The notes under the pieces are model-generated. The model ran no database searches. It was not told the DNA's origin and worked only from the letters and a program-made list of their open reading frames with translations. From positions 45,651,030 through 45,715,029 of the forward strand of contig NC_044560.1 in the NCBI RefSeq assembly GCF_007565055.1: a DNA stretch of 64,000 bases, read 5' to 3'. The first letter of the stretch is position 1, and each line of letters opens with the position of its first letter. This document shows, piece by piece, positions 10,700 through 22,443 of the stretch. Both the position numbers and the translations under genes were made by a program. The DNA comes from Rhinopithecus roxellana (taxonomy: Eukaryota; Chordata; Mammalia; Primates; Cercopithecidae).

Positions 10700-10994
10700 A
10701 AGGTTTTTTGATTACTGATTCAATCTCTTTATTTGTTATAAGTGTGTTGGGATTTTCTATTTCTTTTTAAGTCAGTTTAGGTCATTTGTGTGTTTCTAGG
10801 AATTTGCCCATTTCATCTTGGTTATCTAATTTGATGGTGTATAGTTACTTGTTCATAGTATTCTTTTATAATTCTTTTTATTTCTGTAAGGTCAATAGTG
10901 GCTCCACTTTAACTTCTGATTTTAGTTTTTTATTTGTGTTTTCTCTCTTTTTTAGTTTGGATGACCTAGCTTTTAATTTAAGAAATCACTTGTC

Positions 10995-11200
10995 TAATAG
11001 CTACCATTCGTTGAGCTCATAGTATTTGTTTTTAGAGGTTTAATGGCATATTAATTAATTCTCACAACTACCCTAAGGGAGTATCACTATCTTCATAGAA
11101 TAGATGAGGAAACCAAGACTCAGGGAGATTCAGTGTATTTCTCATGGTCATATAGCCAGTAAATGATTGATAGAACCAGATTTCTAATGACTGCTACACC
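10995..11200 (-). mobile_element. MIR
   Basis: TAATTCTCACAACTACCC, ATAGATGAGGAAACCAAGAC and GGTCATATAGCCAGTAAATG match the antisense MIR core. Confidence 0.8.
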
Positions 11201-13065
11201 TATTCCTTATATTTAAGGTTTCTTGAAGGGCAAAGATAAATTATAGTTTTGGTGTGATGGAGTTTCCCAGTTGAATTCTGTATAGAGACAAGCAGGTGTA
11301 ATGAATAGACAATTCTCTTACAGTGAGAATTTTCTCAATATAAATAGGATATATGGAGATAGAGTAATTAGAGAACATGATTTGTATTACATGCAGCTGT
11401 TGGTTATACATCCGTTACAGGAGAAAGGTTATTATTCATGCAGCATTGGGAACACATGCATGTTTGTTTTGAGTGGCTGGCTGTTCATCTGGCAATGTAT
11501 TCTTCTGATTCTTCCTTGCAAATGTGAACTGTGCTACTGTTTATTTGGATTCTGTGCTTTTTAAAATACCAAGTTATTAACTTTTTTTGTTTTGTTTCTC
11601 ATTTGATAACAATGAATCTAAAGTCTCATTGATTTTGATGTAATCTTATATGCTGTTTAGAATCTGCTTAAAGGAGATTTGACTAATATATTTTTGACTT
11701 TCAAGACTGAAATATATTTATGCATTATAACTCTCCTTATTCTTCCTTGTTGCCAGAAACCTGAAACTCTGTAGCTGATGAAACCCTCTTTTATTTCTCA
11801 TTTACACCATTGTTTTTACATTGTTTTCATACTACTGTTTTACGTTGGTTTTATAGGAATGCAAGAAATTACATTATATAGAAAGCAAGCTGTACTTCAG
11901 AAAAACACACATCAATAGAGGAAATAGAGGAAAAGAAAGGCCCCATTTCTTGTGAAAATCATGGAAGGTTCTTTTCAGAAATCTTTATAAAAAATCCATA
12001 TATTCAGAGATCTGATAGAGACTATTTTAGTTCTAGTTTTTTTGGGGAAAAGTCTGCCATGGTTTTGGAGGCTCCTTAAAGTATTAAATCTTGAGCTCTT
12101 CTTATCAAAGTCAAGGGAACCTACTGAGTAAAACTATTTTTAAAAGGGAGAAATTTTTATGCTTTCCTTTTAAGAGGTTAATCAATAAGTCTAAATAAAT
12201 AAGAACCTCTCAAGAGGAACAAATAATTAAATGTGTGTGAATAACACATACTCTCTTCGACAGTGAATAACATTATGAAATCCAGAATTATGAAAATGAG
12301 AGCATACCTGGTCCCCTAGGCCTGTCTTATGTCATCATATAAGGGCATCCCAGCAAACAGACTACCTCTACGTGGAAAACATTGAATACATAGTTCCTTG
12401 TATCAACAGGCTATCTGGAGGACTTTGCTTTGGACCCCAAAGAGGAGTGTAATTATGAATAGAGAGGGAAAAGGGATGATGGATACTTGCATGTGGATTG
12501 TGATGGAGAGGGTAAGAACAGGACTTCTATATTTCTAGCCAAACACGAAATATTATGATTGCTTTCAGCATGCTGGACATACCCCTATTATGATCCCAAA
12601 ATGTTTTGTAGCTGTAGTACTACCATCCACTATCTTCCCCATGTTCTTTTCTGCCAACCAATTCATATCTCCTAGGTAATTTTATTCAGGAAAGAATACT
12701 GTTTATCAAACTTACAATACTTATTTTTGACCCCAGACATCCAGTGGCACCCCTCCTCAACCATTTTTGCCCTCAGTCATTCAGCCTGGGAATAGTCTTA
12801 GATACCCCATCGCACACCTTTCCTCTATGTTTAGACTTTTGCCAAATCTCTTGTTCAGAGTCTAAGTTCTCCTTTGTCCTGCTGTGGCCACTTCTTTCTG
12901 TGCTGTGTAGTTCCCAGTATTTCTGTATTTCAAAGTACAAGAGAGCATACGAATAATCATAATTAATGATCATAAATAGAGAAGTGGGAAAAGGATGAAG
13001 AGGAAAAAGCATAAACTTCTAGGGATTTCTGTGGCGACTGTTACAGAGGGACTCACTAGCCTATC
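11201..13065. other. Unique, AT-rich stretch
   Basis: About 1.9 kb with no recognisable repeat or gene. Small open frames (e.g. 11301-11564) start and stop without splice or domain support. A candidate region for alignment to other primates, but nothing specific is visible. Confidence 0.5.
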
Positions 13066-13069
13066 TCTT

Positions 13070-13130
13070 TTTAAGCACAATATTTAGCCTAGTACCCAGC
13101 ATACAGTAGGTGTTCAAAAATACCAGCTTG
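13070..13130 (+). mobile_element. L2/MIR 3'-tail fragment
   Basis: GCCTAGTACCCAGCATACAG, then TAGGTGTTCAAAAATACC, resembles the 'GCCTGGCACATAGTAGGTGC' tail of L2 and MIR. Confidence 0.5.
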
Positions 13131-13174
13131 AGTCTTGAGTCTACTCAACTATAGGGTCCTTTATAGCTTACATG

Positions 13175-14475
13175 ATCTCTTTTGATTTTTTTTAACTGAC
13201 ACATGATGATTGTACATATTTATGGGGCATATAGTGATGTTTTGATGCATAAAATGTAGAGTGATCAGATAAGAGTAATTAGCATATCCATATTCTCAAA
13301 TGTTTATCATTTATTTGTGTTGGGAACATTCAATATCCTCTCTTTTAGCTATTTGAAAATACATATTATTGTCAGCCATAGTCATCCTACAGTGGTACAG
13401 AACCCTATAACTTTTTCCTCCCATCTAGGTATAATTTTGTACCTTTTAACAAGTCTCTCCCAATCATCTCCTTTGCCCTACCCTTCTTAGCCTCTTGTAA
13501 CGTCTATGGGACATTTTACTTGTATGAAATCAACTTTCTTCAGCTTCTTCATGTGAGAGAGAACATGAAGTGTTTAAACCTGTTCCTGGTGTATTTCACT
13601 TAACATAATGTCCTCTACTTCCATCCATATTGCTGAGAATGGTAAGCTTTCATTCTTACTTATTTATTTAGAGACAGAATCTCTCTGTCTCCCAGGCTGG
13701 AGTGCAGTGGTGCAATCTTGGCTCACGCAACCTCTGCCTCTCAGATCAAGCGATTCTCATGCCTCAGCCTCCTGAGTAGCTGGGATTACAGGCATGCACC
13801 CCCATGCCTGGCTATTTTTAGTAGAGATAGGGTTTTGCTATGTTGGCCAGGCTGGTCTTGAACTTTTGGCCTCAAGTGATCTGCCCGCCTCAGCCTCCTA
13901 AGTACTGGGATTACAGGTGTGAGCCACAATGCCCGGCCTCATTCTTTTTTATAGCTGAATAATGTCCCATTGTGTATGTATACTATATTTTCTTTATTCA
14001 TCTGTTGTTGGACACCTAGGTTGATTCCACATCTTGGCTATTGTGAATACTGCTGCAATAAACATGGGAGTACAGGTATCTCTTCAATATACTGATTTTT
14101 TTTTTAAAGAGATCTCCATACTGGCTATACTAATTTACATTCCCACCAACAGTGTATAAGAGTTTCCTTTTCTCTACATTCTTGCCAGCACTTGTTTTGT
14201 TGTTGTTGTTTATTTATTTATTTATTTATTTTTGTTTTTTTGATAGTAGCTATCTAACTGGGTGAGATGATATCTCATCGTGGTTGAAATTGGAACGAGG
14301 CTCTAAATATCTCATTGTGGTTTTGATTTACATTTCCCTGATGATTAGTGATATTGACTATTTTTTCATATATTTGTTGGACATTTGTACATCTTCTTTT
14401 GATAAATGTCCGTCAGATCGTTTGCCCATTTTGTGATTGGATTGTTTGTTTTTTCTTGCTGTTGAGATGTTTGGT
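13175..14475 (-). mobile_element. L1 3'UTR and ORF2 end, antisense
   Basis: Landmarks are TGTACATATTTATGGGGC, TCACTTAACATAATGTCCTC, GGCTATTGTGAATACTGC, ACATTCCCACCAACAGTG and TGATTTACATTTCCCTGATG. An Alu (13658-13938) interrupts it, as does a (TTTA)n tract near 14210-14235. A second L1 of similar text lies at 51185-52725. Confidence 0.9.
13658..13938 (-). mobile_element. AluS-like
   Basis: Reverse Alu inside the L1, bounded by CATTCTT (13651-13657 and 13940-13946). Slightly short: the middle A-rich region has lost 'AATTTTTGTA'. Confidence 0.95.
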
Positions 14476-14640
14476 TGTCATACTAATCCAATGAGGAAAC
14501 AAAGACAGATGTTATTATCTTCACTTTTGGGATGAGGAAACAGAATACCAGAATCTCAGGATTTTCAGATTTATGGAATCTCAGAGATTAGGTAACTTCC
14601 CAATACCACCCAGCAAGGAAGTGGTTGTGTTTAGGACTTT
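14476..14640 (-). mobile_element. MIR-like fragment
   Basis: TTATTATCTTCACTTTTGG, GATGAGGAAACAGAATACC, AGATTAGGTAACTTCCC and ACCCAGCAAGGAAGTGG follow the antisense MIR core, with a small insertion. Confidence 0.6.
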
Positions 14641-14671
14641 AGAGGACTCTCCTAATCAAGGTGATTGAGAG

Positions 14672-14957
14672 GGCTGGGCTCCGTGCTTCACACCTGTAAT
14701 CCCAACACTTTGGGAGGCCAAGATGGGTGGATCACTTGAGCCCAGGAGTTTGAGACCAGCCTGGGGAACATGGCAAAACCATGTCTCTACCAAAAATACA
14801 CAAATTAGCTGGGTGTGGTGGCACATGCCTGTAGTCCCAGCTACTAGAGAGGCTGAGGTAGGAGGAGTGCTTGAGCCCAGAAGGTTGAGGCTGCTGTGAG
14901 TTGTGAGTATGCCACTGCACTCTAGCCTGGGTGACAGACTCTGTCTCCAAAAAAAAG
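14672..14957 (+). mobile_element. AluJ-like
   Basis: Sense Alu with older-type positions (GCCCAGGAGTTTGAGACCAG, GAGGCTGCTGTGAGTTGTGA) and a short A-tail. Confidence 0.94.
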
Positions 14958-15078
14958 GGTGAGGGGAGTCGAGGGAGGGAAGGATAGAGAAGACAGGATT
15001 ATGAAAAAGACTTGGGGATTCAGTTGTTTTTCAATAAAAGAGCCCATTTTCAAAGATTTTTTTGGGGGAAGGGATAAC

Positions 15079-15190
15079 TATGTATATATCTATATAGAGA
15101 GTTATATACTATATATATTACATATAGTGTATATATACTATATATATTACATACTGTAATCATATATGCATTTAGCATATATATACATCT
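15079..15190. repeat. AT-rich low-complexity, TATATA type
   Basis: Repeated TATATACTATATATATTAC units with near-palindromic character; likely variable and able to form cruciforms. Confidence 0.85.
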
Positions 15191-15214
15191 AAAAAAAATT
15201 ACTGAGCACAGAAG

Positions 15215-15660
15215 CTGATGTTGGTATTTTCAAATGCTTTCATGTAAATTTCTTTTTTGAGACCGAGTCCTGCCCTGTTGCCCAGGCTGGAGTGCAGTCC
15301 GCGATCTCGGCTCACTGCAAGCTCCACCTCCCGGGTTCAAGCCATTTTCCTGCCTCAGCCTCCCGAGTAGCTGGGACTACAGGCGCCCGTCACCACGCCC
15401 GGCTAATTTTCTGTATTTTTTTTAGTAGAGACGGGGTTTCACTGTGTTACCCAGGATGGTCTCAATCTCCTGACCTCGTGATTCACCCGACTCGGCCTCC
15501 CAAAGTGCTGAGATTACAGGCGTGAGCCACCGCGCCCGGCCCATGCATATTTCTAATAACCCTAAGAGATAAGTAGGGCAAGGATTATCACCTCTGATTT
15601 TCCAGTAGAGAAAATTGTGGCTCAGAGAGATTTTGTGTCCAGTGAAACTTGAATCTTTAC
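15215..15660 (-). mobile_element. MIR split by Alu
   Basis: Before the Alu: AAATGCTTTCATGTAAATTT. After it: CTAATAACCCTAAGAGATAAG, TATCACCTCTGATTTTCCAG and TGGCTCAGAGAGATTTTG. Together they give the antisense MIR order. Confidence 0.6.
15252..15541 (-). mobile_element. AluY
   Basis: Reverse Alu with CTCACTGCAAGCTCCACCTC and CCGCGCCCGGCC end. Flanks CATGTAAATTTC and CATGCATATTTC may be a mutated TSD. Confidence 0.95.
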
Positions 15661-16775
15661 CTTTGAATTTCAAATTCAATATGATTTTCACTAGGCTACA
15701 TTCAATATAGTATCTTTCTGCTTTTGGTGGGATTAAACTTGGAAGTAAATTTATGACAAGAATAACTTGTTGAAATTGGAATGAGTCTGTAAAGACCTAG
15801 TGATTATGATCGTATATTATGCCAAGTCATGTATTCATATTCCCTTTAGAGGAGATTCAGATTTTCAGAAATACTAGTTGACTTTCTCAAGCATAACATT
15901 TCTATGGAATGTTGTGGGTAATAAATCAGCTTTCCAAACAGCCTCTTACGGAGCAGATTATGTGGCTTTCATTCAAAGTTTTTAGATTCATGAACCCTCT
16001 TCTAAGTAGATGTAACTGTCAAGTAAAAGGACCAAGGTGGTAGAGCAGGAGACAAAAGGATCTTTGGCAAGTTTTCTACTTCCCCAGACAGTTTTCTCCT
16101 TTCTACCCTACTGCCTTTTTCTTCTCCCAACAGGGTTCCATAGCTGACCTTTCTCCCGGACAAGCCAGTCTGCAGTTCACTGGCATCTGTTGCCTTCCAG
16201 GACTGTTAGAGGCTGGAAAGCTATAGACATATTGTGATGAATTGGGCCTGTAAGTGTGTTAGCAACTCAATCTGCTGCCACTGAGAGATCCACACGTTTT
16301 AATTATGGGCTTAGTTTATTAGGCTTTGGAACTATAGCATCTGCATGTATCCCTGGCTTGCACGCTTAGGGATGTGTTCTCATCTCAGTTTGTGAAAATT
16401 TATGTGCACAATTCCCATTAGCATTAATGGGAGTTGAATATATAAATCGTTGAACGTCAAAATGAGAATATACCCTTTAGTCTCAAGGATGAATGAGCCA
16501 CATCTCTCTTTCTACCTCTTCTTACTAGGTGATCTTCAGAATTTCTTTGGCAAATTTTTAACCATCTGATAGTTAGATTGTGGGGAAGCCCTAAACATAG
16601 CACAAAATCATTTTATTTTACCAGTTTTATAAACATGGTTTTTGGTATATGCAAAGACTATGTGCTTATTTTAAGAGATTCTCCAAATACCCTATTAAAA
16701 CTGATTGCTATATTATTAAAAATATTTTTAAAACATCATAAAATATATTAAAACTATTAATAACCATCACTGAAT
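15661..16775. other. Unique stretch with exon-like segment
   Basis: No interspersed repeat recognised. At its centre a long polypyrimidine tract and AG precede a 116-bp segment ending at a GTAAGT donor (16134-16249, listed separately). The rest is AT-rich and featureless. Confidence 0.55.
16134..16249 (+). other. Putative exon (strong splice signals)
   Basis: Upstream is a roughly 40-base pyrimidine-rich run ending TTTTTCTTCTCCCAACAG; downstream is CCT|GTAAGTG, close to the ideal donor. Frame 1 is open for 30 codons and then meets TAG, so an internal coding exon is unlikely. A terminal coding part or a lncRNA exon is possible. No protein family recognised. Confidence 0.3.
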
Positions 16776-16779
16776 GTGC

Positions 16780-17400
16780 TTTCATTTATTCATATAGCAT
16801 TACGGAATTGCTGCTCTGTGGCAGGTACTGTACTAAGCTCCGGGGCTACTAAGAGACACAATTTTTTTTGATGAGGACAGATATAAAAACAAACTTTACA
16901 CTGCAAAGTGGTAAAAAAGAAAGTGCAAGAGTCATGAGAACAATGAGGAGAGAAAGAATGGCTGGAAGAAATTAAAAAGGCTTCACATAGAATGTACTAT
17001 TTGAACAGAATCTTGAAAGTTAAGTAATAATTCTCTAGGCTGAGAAGTTGGGGCAGGTCATGGAAGGATAAGGGCATTCTAAGCAGAAGAAACCGAATGT
17101 CTAAAGACTAAGTGAGAAATGTATGGTAGCAGGAGTACGAAAGAACCTGAAGCGGACCAGAAACAGATGAGCTTAGAAGGTAGGATGAGACTATATTAAG
17201 AAAAGTGTCCTTTAGAACTATATTCAGTGGGGAACAATGGAAGTTTTTAAGAGGAGGAGTTATGGGAATGCCAAATGTTTTAAAAAGTTAACCATAGGGA
17301 CAGAGTGAAGACTGAATTGGCATGGGAAGAGGTGATTTAGCTGAAGTAATTGGGAGGCCATTAACTCAATATCAGAATGATTTGTTCTTTGGAATAGATA
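16780..17400 (-). mobile_element. L2
   Basis: Antisense L2 text: TTCATTTATTCATATAGC, GCAGGTACTGTACTAAGC, GGCATTCTAAGCAGAAGAAAC, AATGGAAGTTTTTAAGAGG and GGAGGCCATTAACTCAATATC, in the expected order, strongly diverged. Confidence 0.75.
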
Positions 17401-17464
17401 GGAGTATTTACAGTCTTCTTTAGGTAAAATTGATATAAAATAAGTAGCATATATTTAAGGTGTA

Positions 17465-17768
17465 CAATTTGGGTCTGTTTGTTTGCTTGAGACAGTCTCA
17501 CTCTGTCGCCCAGGTTGGAGTGCAGTGGTGCAATCTCAGCTCACTGCAATCTCTGCCTCCTGGGTTCAGGCAATTCTTTTGCCTCAGCCTCCCGAGTAGC
17601 TAGGATTACAGGTGTGCAACACCATGCCTGGCCAATTTTTGTATTTTTAGTAGAGATGGGGTTTCGCCATTTTGGCCAGGCTGGTCTTGAACTCCTGACC
17701 TCAAGTGATCTGCCAACCTCAGCCTCTTAAAATGTTAGGATTACAGGTGTGAGCCACCGTACTCAGCC
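17465..17768 (-). mobile_element. AluS-like
   Basis: Reverse Alu bounded by TATTTAAGGTGTA at 17452-17464 and 17769-17781, a perfect 13-bp TSD made from the host L1. Confidence 0.97.
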
Positions 17769-17916
17769 TATTTAAGGTGTATTAATACAATCTGATAAAT
17801 TTTGACATACATATATACTTGTGAAACCATCACTACCATCACTACCAATATTATGAATATTTTCATCATCCCCAAAAATTTCCTTGTGTCCCTTTGTAAA
17901 TACATAAACCAATAAC

Positions 17917-18168
17917 ATATTCCTTTATTATTGTTACCCAGTAGTAGGTACTGTACTTAATTTTGTGTGCTATACTTTTATACAACTGGGAGAGCAGATT
18001 CGTTTACACAAGCATGGCCACAGATACATGAGTAATGTGATGCACTATGATATTATACTGACTATGACATCAACAGGAATTTCTCAGCTCCATTATAATT
18101 TCATGGGACCAATGTCGTATGTGGTCAGTCATTGACTGAAATGTCATAATGTGGCACATGACTTTAAC
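17917..18168 (+). mobile_element. MER2-like Tigger-type DNA transposon
   Basis: TTATAATTTCATGGGACC, AATGTCGTATGTGGTCAG, TGACTGAAATGTCATAATG and GGCACATGACTTTA match the MER2 3' half and terminal inverted repeat. The other terminus is not clear. Non-autonomous; no transposase. Confidence 0.65.
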
Positions 18169-18263
18169 ATACTATAAAATACATCCTTTTAAAGTGTACA
18201 AGTCGGTAATTTTTAAAATCAGTGTATTTTATAGTATGTTTTATAGTGATTTTAAAAATTACC
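18166..18263. repeat. Two interlocking 17-bp inverted repeats
   Basis: 18166-18182 (AACATACTATAAAATAC) is the exact reverse complement of 18224-18240. 18205-18221 (GGTAATTTTTAAAATCA) is the exact reverse complement of 18247-18263. The order A-B-A'-B' cannot form both hairpins at once. It lies between the MER2 end and an Alu. Confidence 0.92.
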
Positions 18264-18268
18264 AGAGT

Positions 18269-18558
18269 GGCTGGGCACAGTGGCTCAACCCTGTAATCCT
18301 AGCACTTTGGGAGGCTGAGGTGGGCGGATCACGAAGTCAAGAGATCGAGACCATCCTGGCCAACTTGATGAAACACTGTCTCTACTAAAAATACAAAAAT
18401 TAGCTGGGCGTGGTGGTGCGCACCTGTAGTCCCAGCTGCTGGGGAGGCTGAGCCAGGAGAAATGCTTGAACCCGGGTGGTGGAGGTTGCAGTGAGCCAAG
18501 ATACTGCCACTACACTCCAGTCTAGTGACATAGCAAGACTCGGTCTCAAAAAAAAAAA
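18269..18558 (+). mobile_element. AluS/Y-like
   Basis: Sense Alu bounded by AAAAATTACCAGAGT (18254-18268 and 18559-18573). The downstream copy merges with the A-tail. Confidence 0.96.
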
Positions 18559-18613
18559 AAAAATTACCAGAGTTGTGCAACCTTCACCACTGTCTAATTC
18601 CAGAACATTTTAA

Positions 18614-18755
18614 TACTTATATATATATATTTTTTAGAGATGGGGGTCTCACTATGTTACCCAGGCTGGTCTCAAACTCCTGGGCTCAAGCAATTCTCCT
18701 GTCTCAGCCTCCCAATGTGCTGGGATTACAGGTGTGAACCACTGCACCCGGCCCA
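18614..18755 (-). mobile_element. Alu left monomer (FLAM-like)
   Basis: A single arm from TTTTTTAGAGATGGGGGTCTC to CTGCACCCGGCC, bounded by AATTCCAGAACATTTTAA at 18596-18613 and 18756-18773. The perfect 18-bp TSD shows that a monomer inserted as such. Confidence 0.95.
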
Positions 18756-19244
18756 AATTCCAGAACATTTTAACACCTCATAATGAAACCCCATACCTAT
18801 TAACAGTCATTCCCCATTAACTCCTCCCTTCAGCCTCTGGCAACCACTCATCTACTTTCTGTCTCTAAGGATTTGCCTGTTCTATACATTTCATATAAAT
18901 GGAATAATACATTGTTTTTTGTGTCTGCCTTCTTTCACTTAGCAATAATGTTTTTGAGGTTCATCCATGTTGCAGCATGTATCAGAATTTCATTCCTTTA
19001 TCTCCAAATACAGTTGCATTATATGTATATATACCACATTTGTATATATCTTCATTGGTTGATGAACATTTAAGTTGTTTCTATTTTTTGGCTATTATGA
19101 ACAATGTTGCTATAAACATTTTTGTTCAAATTTTTGTGTGTAACGTATGTTTGTGTTTCTCTTGAATATATACTTTGTGGTAGAATTAATGGTTTATATA
19201 ATAACTCTGTTTAATCTTCTGAGGAACTCCCAGGCTATTTTCTT

Positions 19245-20172
19245 TCTTTTTTTTTTAAATTATAATTTAAGTTCTGGGTTACATGTGCAGAACATGCAGT
19301 TTTGTTACATAGGTATGCCCTGGTGCTTTGCTGCACCCATCAACCTGTCACCTACATTAGGTATTTCTCCTAATGTTATCTCTCCCCTACCCCCCGCCCA
19401 ACCCACTGACAGGCCCCAGTATGTGATGTTCCCCTCCCTGTGTCCATGTGTTCTCATTGTTCAACCCCCACTTATGAGTGAGAACATTCAGTGTTCTGAT
19501 AGTTTGCTGAGAATGATGGTTTCCAGCTTCATCTGTGTCCCTGCAAAGGACATGAACTCATCCTTTTATATGGCTGCATAGTATTCCATGGTGTATATGT
19601 GCCACATTTTCTTAATCCAATCTATCATTGATGAACATTTGGGTTAGTTCCAAGTCTTTGCTACTGTGAATAGTGCCACAGTAAACATATGTGTGCATGT
19701 GTCTTTATCGTAGTATGATTTATAATCCTTTGAGTATATGCCCAGTAATGGGATTGTTGGGTCAAATAGTATTTCCAGTTCTAGATCCTTGAGGAATCAC
19801 CACACTGTCTTCCACAATCATTGAATGAATTTACACTCCCACCAATAGTGTAAAAGTGTCCCTATTTCTCCACATCCTCTCCAGCATCTGTTTTTTCCTT
19901 ACTTTTTAATGATCATCATTCTAACTAGCATGAGATAGTATCTCATTGTGGTTTTGATTTGCATTTCTCTAATGACCAGTGATGATGAACATTTTTTTTC
20001 ATGTCTGTTGGCTGCATAAATGTCTTCTTTTGAGAAGTGTCTGTTCATATCCTTTGCCCATTTTTTGATGAGTTTTTTTTGTGTGTGTAAATTTTTTTTT
20101 TTGTAGATTCTGGATGTTAGCCCTTTGTCAGATGTATGTATTGCAAAAATTGTCTCCCATTTCATAGACCCC
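19245..20172 (-). mobile_element. Younger L1P, 5'-truncated
   Basis: Antisense 3'UTR and ORF2 end: AGTTCTGGGTTACATGTGC, ATGGTTTCCAGCTTCATCTG, AAAGGACATGAACTCATCC, GTATATGCCCAGTAATGGG and TAGCCCTTTGTCAGATG. The flanks GGCTATTTTCT and GCCTATTTTCT form the TSD. It is younger than its L1M host. ORF2 has several breaks. Confidence 0.93.
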
Positions 20173-20984
20173 AGCCTATTTTCTAAAGTGGCTGCACCAT
20201 TTTACATTTCCACCAACAATATATGAGTGTTCCAATTTCTCCATATCCTCACCAATAATTGTTATTATCTGTCTTTTTAATTATAGCCATCCTAGTGGTA
20301 GTGAAGTGGTGTTTCATTGTGATTTTGATTTACATTTCCCTAATAACTAAGAATATTGAGCATCTTTTTATGTGCTCATTGGCCATTTCTTTGTTTTCTT
20401 TTTTTAAAAAAATCTATTCAAATTATTTGTTCATTTTAAAATTGGGTTATTGAAGTTTTATGGTTGAATCACGCAAATCCCTTATATATATTGGTTACAA
20501 ATCTTTTATCATGTGTAATTTATAAATAATTTTTCCCATTCTGTGGGTTGTCTTTTCTTTATTTTATTTTATGTTACCCAGGATAATCTCTGTAGGTTGT
20601 CTTTTCTTCTTAATGGCATCCACTAAAGAACAAAAGTTTTTCATTTTGAAAATGTCCAAAATTATCTATTTTTTCTTTTGTCACTAGTGTTTTTGGCATT
20701 ATAGCTAGGAACCTGCTGCCTAAACTGAGGTCATAAAATTCATGCTTATGTTTTTGTCTAAGAGTTTTATATTACTTGTTTTTATAATTATTTCTATAAT
20801 CCATTTTGAGTTAATTTTTGTATATGGTGTGAGGTAAGAGTCCAACTTCATTCTTTTGCATGCAAATAACCTGTTGAAAAGAATTTAATGGGAAAGATAA
20901 TTCAACAGGAAAGAATATGTTTTCCAAGCATTGATGTTTTCCAATCATCGTTTACTGAATAAGTAAATACTATTGAATAAGCAT

Positions 20985-21540
20985 TTGGTATATGAATGTA
21001 GGAATTCAGGATAGAAGTCCAAGTAGTGTATATAGATGGTATTTAAAGTCCAGAGACTGTATGCAATTATCTATGAAAGAAGTCTAGATAGAGATGAGGT
21101 CTCAGGTCTGAACTTTGAGAGACCTCACTGTTAGAGCTTAGGTATATGAGATAGTCCAGCAAAAGAGAATAGAATGAGCTGTCATTGTAGTAGGAGGAAA
21201 ATCAAGAGAACATGCTGTCTTAGAGTCAAGTAAAGCAAGTGTTTCAAGAGGCAGGACCAATCAAGTGTGTCAAACACTGATGATAGGTTGAGTAAGATAA
21301 GGTCTGACAATTGATCATTGGATTTGACTGTATGAAGGTCATCAGTGACCTTGCCAACATCTGTTTTTGTGAAGAGGTGAGGAATTAGGCTATTTCAAGT
21401 AGATTTAAAAGAGAATGGGAAGAAAGGAAGTAAAAGAGCATAGACAAGTCTTTCAAAAAAAATTTCCAAAGGAAGCAGAGAAATGGAGCATTAATTGCCT
21501 TGACAGGGATACGCTGTCAACGGGAGCATTAGAAAAAATC
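20985..21540 (-). mobile_element. L2
   Basis: Antisense L2 internal text: GTATTTAAAGTCCAGAGAC, CAAGTGTGTCAAACACTGATG, GGTTGAGTAAGATAAGG, AAGGTCATCAGTGACCTTG and AGAGCATAGACAAGTC. Confidence 0.65.
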
Positions 21541-21867
21541 TTTTTACTTTGGAAAATTTCAAACCTACAGAAAATTGGAAAGAAAAATGTAACGTACACC
21601 CATATATCCTTCACCTGGATTTAACAATTTTTAATGTTTTGCCATATTTGCTTGCTCTCTTTCTCTTCAAGTTGTTTGTTGAGTTTTAAAAGTAAGTTAC
21701 AGATATTGTGACACTTTACCTATAAATACTTCAATCTGCATATCACAAGAATAAAGACATTCTTCTATATATCCACAATACCACTATCACATCTGAGAAA
21801 ATTAATGATAATTCCATATCACCTAATATCCAGTCATATTCACATTCTCCCAATTAGCTAAAAAAAA

Positions 21868-22159
21868 TTATTTTTTGAGACCAGGTCTCACTCTATCAGC
21901 CAGGCTGGAGTGTAGTGGCATGATCATGGCTCACTGCAGCCTCAACCTCCTGGGCTCAAGTGATCCTTCCATCTCAGTCTCCTGAATAGCTGGAACCACA
22001 GTTGTGCACCATCATGCCCAGATAATTTTTACAATTTTTTGTAGAGATGGGGTCTTCCTATATTGCCCAGACTGGTCTTGAACTGCTGGGCCCAAGCGAT
22101 TCTCATGCCTTGTTCTCCCAAAGTGCTGGGATTACAGGTGTGAGCCACCACACCTGGCC
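21868..22159 (-). mobile_element. AluJ
   Basis: Reverse Alu with old-subfamily states (GACCAGGTCTCACTCTATC, CAACCTCCTGGGCTCAAGTG, GTAGAGATGGGGTCTTCC), clearly diverged. Confidence 0.94.
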
Positions 22160-22443
22160 CAAAAATCTTTTATATATTTTAAAACCCAGAAACCAAAGTT
22201 TACACATTGTATATTACCATGTCTCATTAATATTTATTAATATAAAAAAGTCCTCTTGATTTTTTTCTTAGTGACTTTTTTCTTAATTATGTTTATTTTG
22301 TAAAGCATTTACGCTAGTTTCCTATGGACAACTGTTTCTAATTATTTGTTTCTAATTATTTGTCCTTTTTCTAATGATTTGCTCATTGTATTAACTTTTT
22401 TCATCTAAACAGCCTATAAGCTGGAAATTAACTCTAGGGGTTT

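Larger units (their letters stand above)
9245..10985 (-). mobile_element. L1 ORF2 (reverse-transcriptase region), antisense, nested
   Basis: Antisense ORF2 text: CTCTGGCTAGAACTTCCAG, TTTTCTGCATCAATCAATATG, ACCAGTGAAGCCATCTGGTC and TTTGCCCATTTCATCTTGG. Two Alus and an Alu half-copy divide it, and the flanking L1 text is continuous across them. Multiple frame breaks; no functional reverse transcriptase. Confidence 0.9.
17405..20870 (-). mobile_element. L1M antisense, host of nested insertions
   Basis: An old antisense L1 runs through TTAAGGTGTACAATTTG, GTGAAACCATCACTACC, GTTGTGCAACCTTCACC, TCATCCATGTTGCAGC, CCACCAACAATATATGAGTG and CATTTTGAGTTAATTTTTG. Insertions split it: Alu (17465-17768), MER2 (17917-18168), Alu (18269-18558), Alu monomer (18614-18755) and a younger L1 (19245-20172). 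No coding frame survives. Confidence 0.85.
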
